The notes under the pieces: model-generated | What the model was told of the DNA's origin: nothing | The model's input: only the letters and a program-made list of their open reading frames with translations | Database searches by the model: none | Translations under genes and position numbers: made by a program | Assembly (NCBI RefSeq): GCF_037975445.1 | Contig: NZ_CP150254.1 | Span: 3,284,001 to 3,348,000, forward strand | From: Peribacillus sp. FSL P2-0133 | Lineage (GTDB): Bacteria; Bacillota; Bacilli; Bacillales; DSM-1321 | Length of the DNA: 64,000 nt | Reading direction: 5' to 3' | Part shown: positions 63,329 through 64,000 of the stretch, piece after piece | How positions within the stretch are numbered: the stretch's first letter is position 1 | Layout of the letters: each line of letters starts with the position of its first letter

Positions 63329-64000
63329 GTACTGCCACCTCTGATGTATGTTTACTATCGACTTTTCTAATATATTTCGTAAGTTCCGCCGTCATTTCAT
63401 AGCGAAGGAACGGAGTGATTAAATATATGCCCTTGAATTTTTCCCTTGCCGCGTCCACTAGCTCTCGCGCAATATTCACTCCTTCAATCCTTGACTTTAC
63501 AGGGTCATCCCCTGCTAACGCCATGGCCCTTCTAACATTATCAGGCAATTTGATGCCTGGGATCTCATTATGGATGAATTCGGCGTTCCGGGTGCTTGTC
63601 AAGGGCATGATACCGATGAAAATCGGGGTTTCTAAATGTTTTGTGGCTTCATATACTTCTTCGATTTGCTCCACGGAATAGATTGGCTGTGTCAAGAAGG
63701 ATTGGGCACCGCAGGCAATCTTCTTTTCCATTCTCAGTACGGCTTTATCCAGATATTTCACATTGGGATTAAACGCTGCCGCAATTTTGAAATTTGCCCT
63801 TTGGCCCAAACTTTGACCGGAATAGGAAAGACCTTCATTAAATTGTTTGACCATACTTATTAGGTCAAAGGAAGATAAATCATAAACCGAAGTGGCCCCC
63901 GGGAAATCCCCAATTTTTGAAGGGTCTCCGGTGATGATCAATATTTCGTTCAGCCCCACCGTCTGCAGACCCATTAAATGTGACTGCAGGCCAATCAAAT
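63321..64000 (-). CDS. yitJ: YitJ, methylene-THF reductase domain (3' part)
   Basis: The frame is open to the right edge; only the C-terminal about 226 residues are visible. [20 protein letters not shown] then [20 protein letters not shown] is the methylenetetrahydrofolate reductase domain (the TGDPxKxGDxPGATxVxDxxS motif). The usual companion is an N-terminal homocysteine S-methyltransferase domain, as in B. subtilis YitJ, which lies outside. It supplies methyl-THF to MetH; translational coupling (eight-base overlap) supports a joint operon. An S-box riboswitch may lie upstream, beyond the window. Confidence 0.9.
   Translation of the reverse strand, partial: LIGLQSHLMGLQTVGLNEILIITGDPSKIGDFPGATSVYDLSSFDLISMVKQFNEGLSYSGQSLGQRANFKIAAAFNPNVKYLDKAVLRMEKKIACGAQSFLTQPIYSVEQIEEVYEATKHLETPIFIGIMPLTSTRNAEFIHNEIPGIKLPDNVRRAMALAGDDPVKSRIEGVNIARELVDAAREKFKGIYLITPFLRYEMTAELTKYIRKVDSKHTSEVAVHE

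Overview
The window reads as chromosome of an endospore-forming, low-GC Bacillaceae bacterium, most like the Peribacillus (Bacillus simplex) group. The evidence is the cotJABC spore-coat operon behind a sigma-E-type promoter, a yocH-recQ pair in the Bacillus order, yuaF-floT, fruRKA, odhAB, yitJ-metH, a BirA-controlled bioY, and strong AGGAGG ribosome-binding sites throughout. The species assignment is inference; no rRNA or other marker gene is present.

Layout. 1-2.2 kb: end of an S9 peptidase, a CBS-pair protein and a frameshifted metallo-beta-lactamase-fold gene. 2.3-4.7 kb: an IS1595-like insertion sequence with a passenger gene, sitting inside one copy of an intergenic repeat whose uninterrupted sister copy lies just downstream. 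4.7-11.3 kb (minus): an SGNH hydrolase/ABC exporter operon, a BASS-transporter remnant, an MFS transporter and a PAS-rich histidine kinase. 11.7-25 kb: YitT-family protein, two YdjO-type zinc-ribbon proteins, recQ, yocH, cotJABC, cvfB, a response-regulator remnant, alaX, small unknown genes, a GNAT enzyme and helD.

25-41 kb is the accessory, decaying part. It holds a frameshifted membrane-protein gene, two paralogous small genes, an RDD protein, a broken tyrosine recombinase between two almost identical 155-bp copies of the ykpA 5' region, ykpA itself, a segment bounded by duplicated pieces of a 90-aa gene and of floT (with a homospermidine-synthase-like protein, a SET-domain protein, an IS3 remnant and an EamA remnant), and a horizontally acquired-looking PadR/DUF1048/ABC drug-exporter cluster.

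41-64 kb returns to ordinary core genome: yuaF-floT (membrane microdomains), bioY (biotin uptake), a YusW lipoprotein, a hemolysin-III protein, an ArsR-DUF2087 regulator with a 46-bp palindromic operator, a cortex-hydrolase-like protein, GNAT and YugU genes, the fructose operon fruR-fruK-fruA, odhA-odhB (2-oxoglutarate dehydrogenase), an extradiol dioxygenase, a polysaccharide deacetylase, and metH with the 3' end of yitJ (methionine synthesis from methylene-THF). No tRNA, rRNA, CRISPR array or prophage was seen. The best candidate for something undescribed is the roughly 2.8-kb putative integrative element at the 5' end of ykpA, with its array of GTTTACG/CGTAAAC arms.
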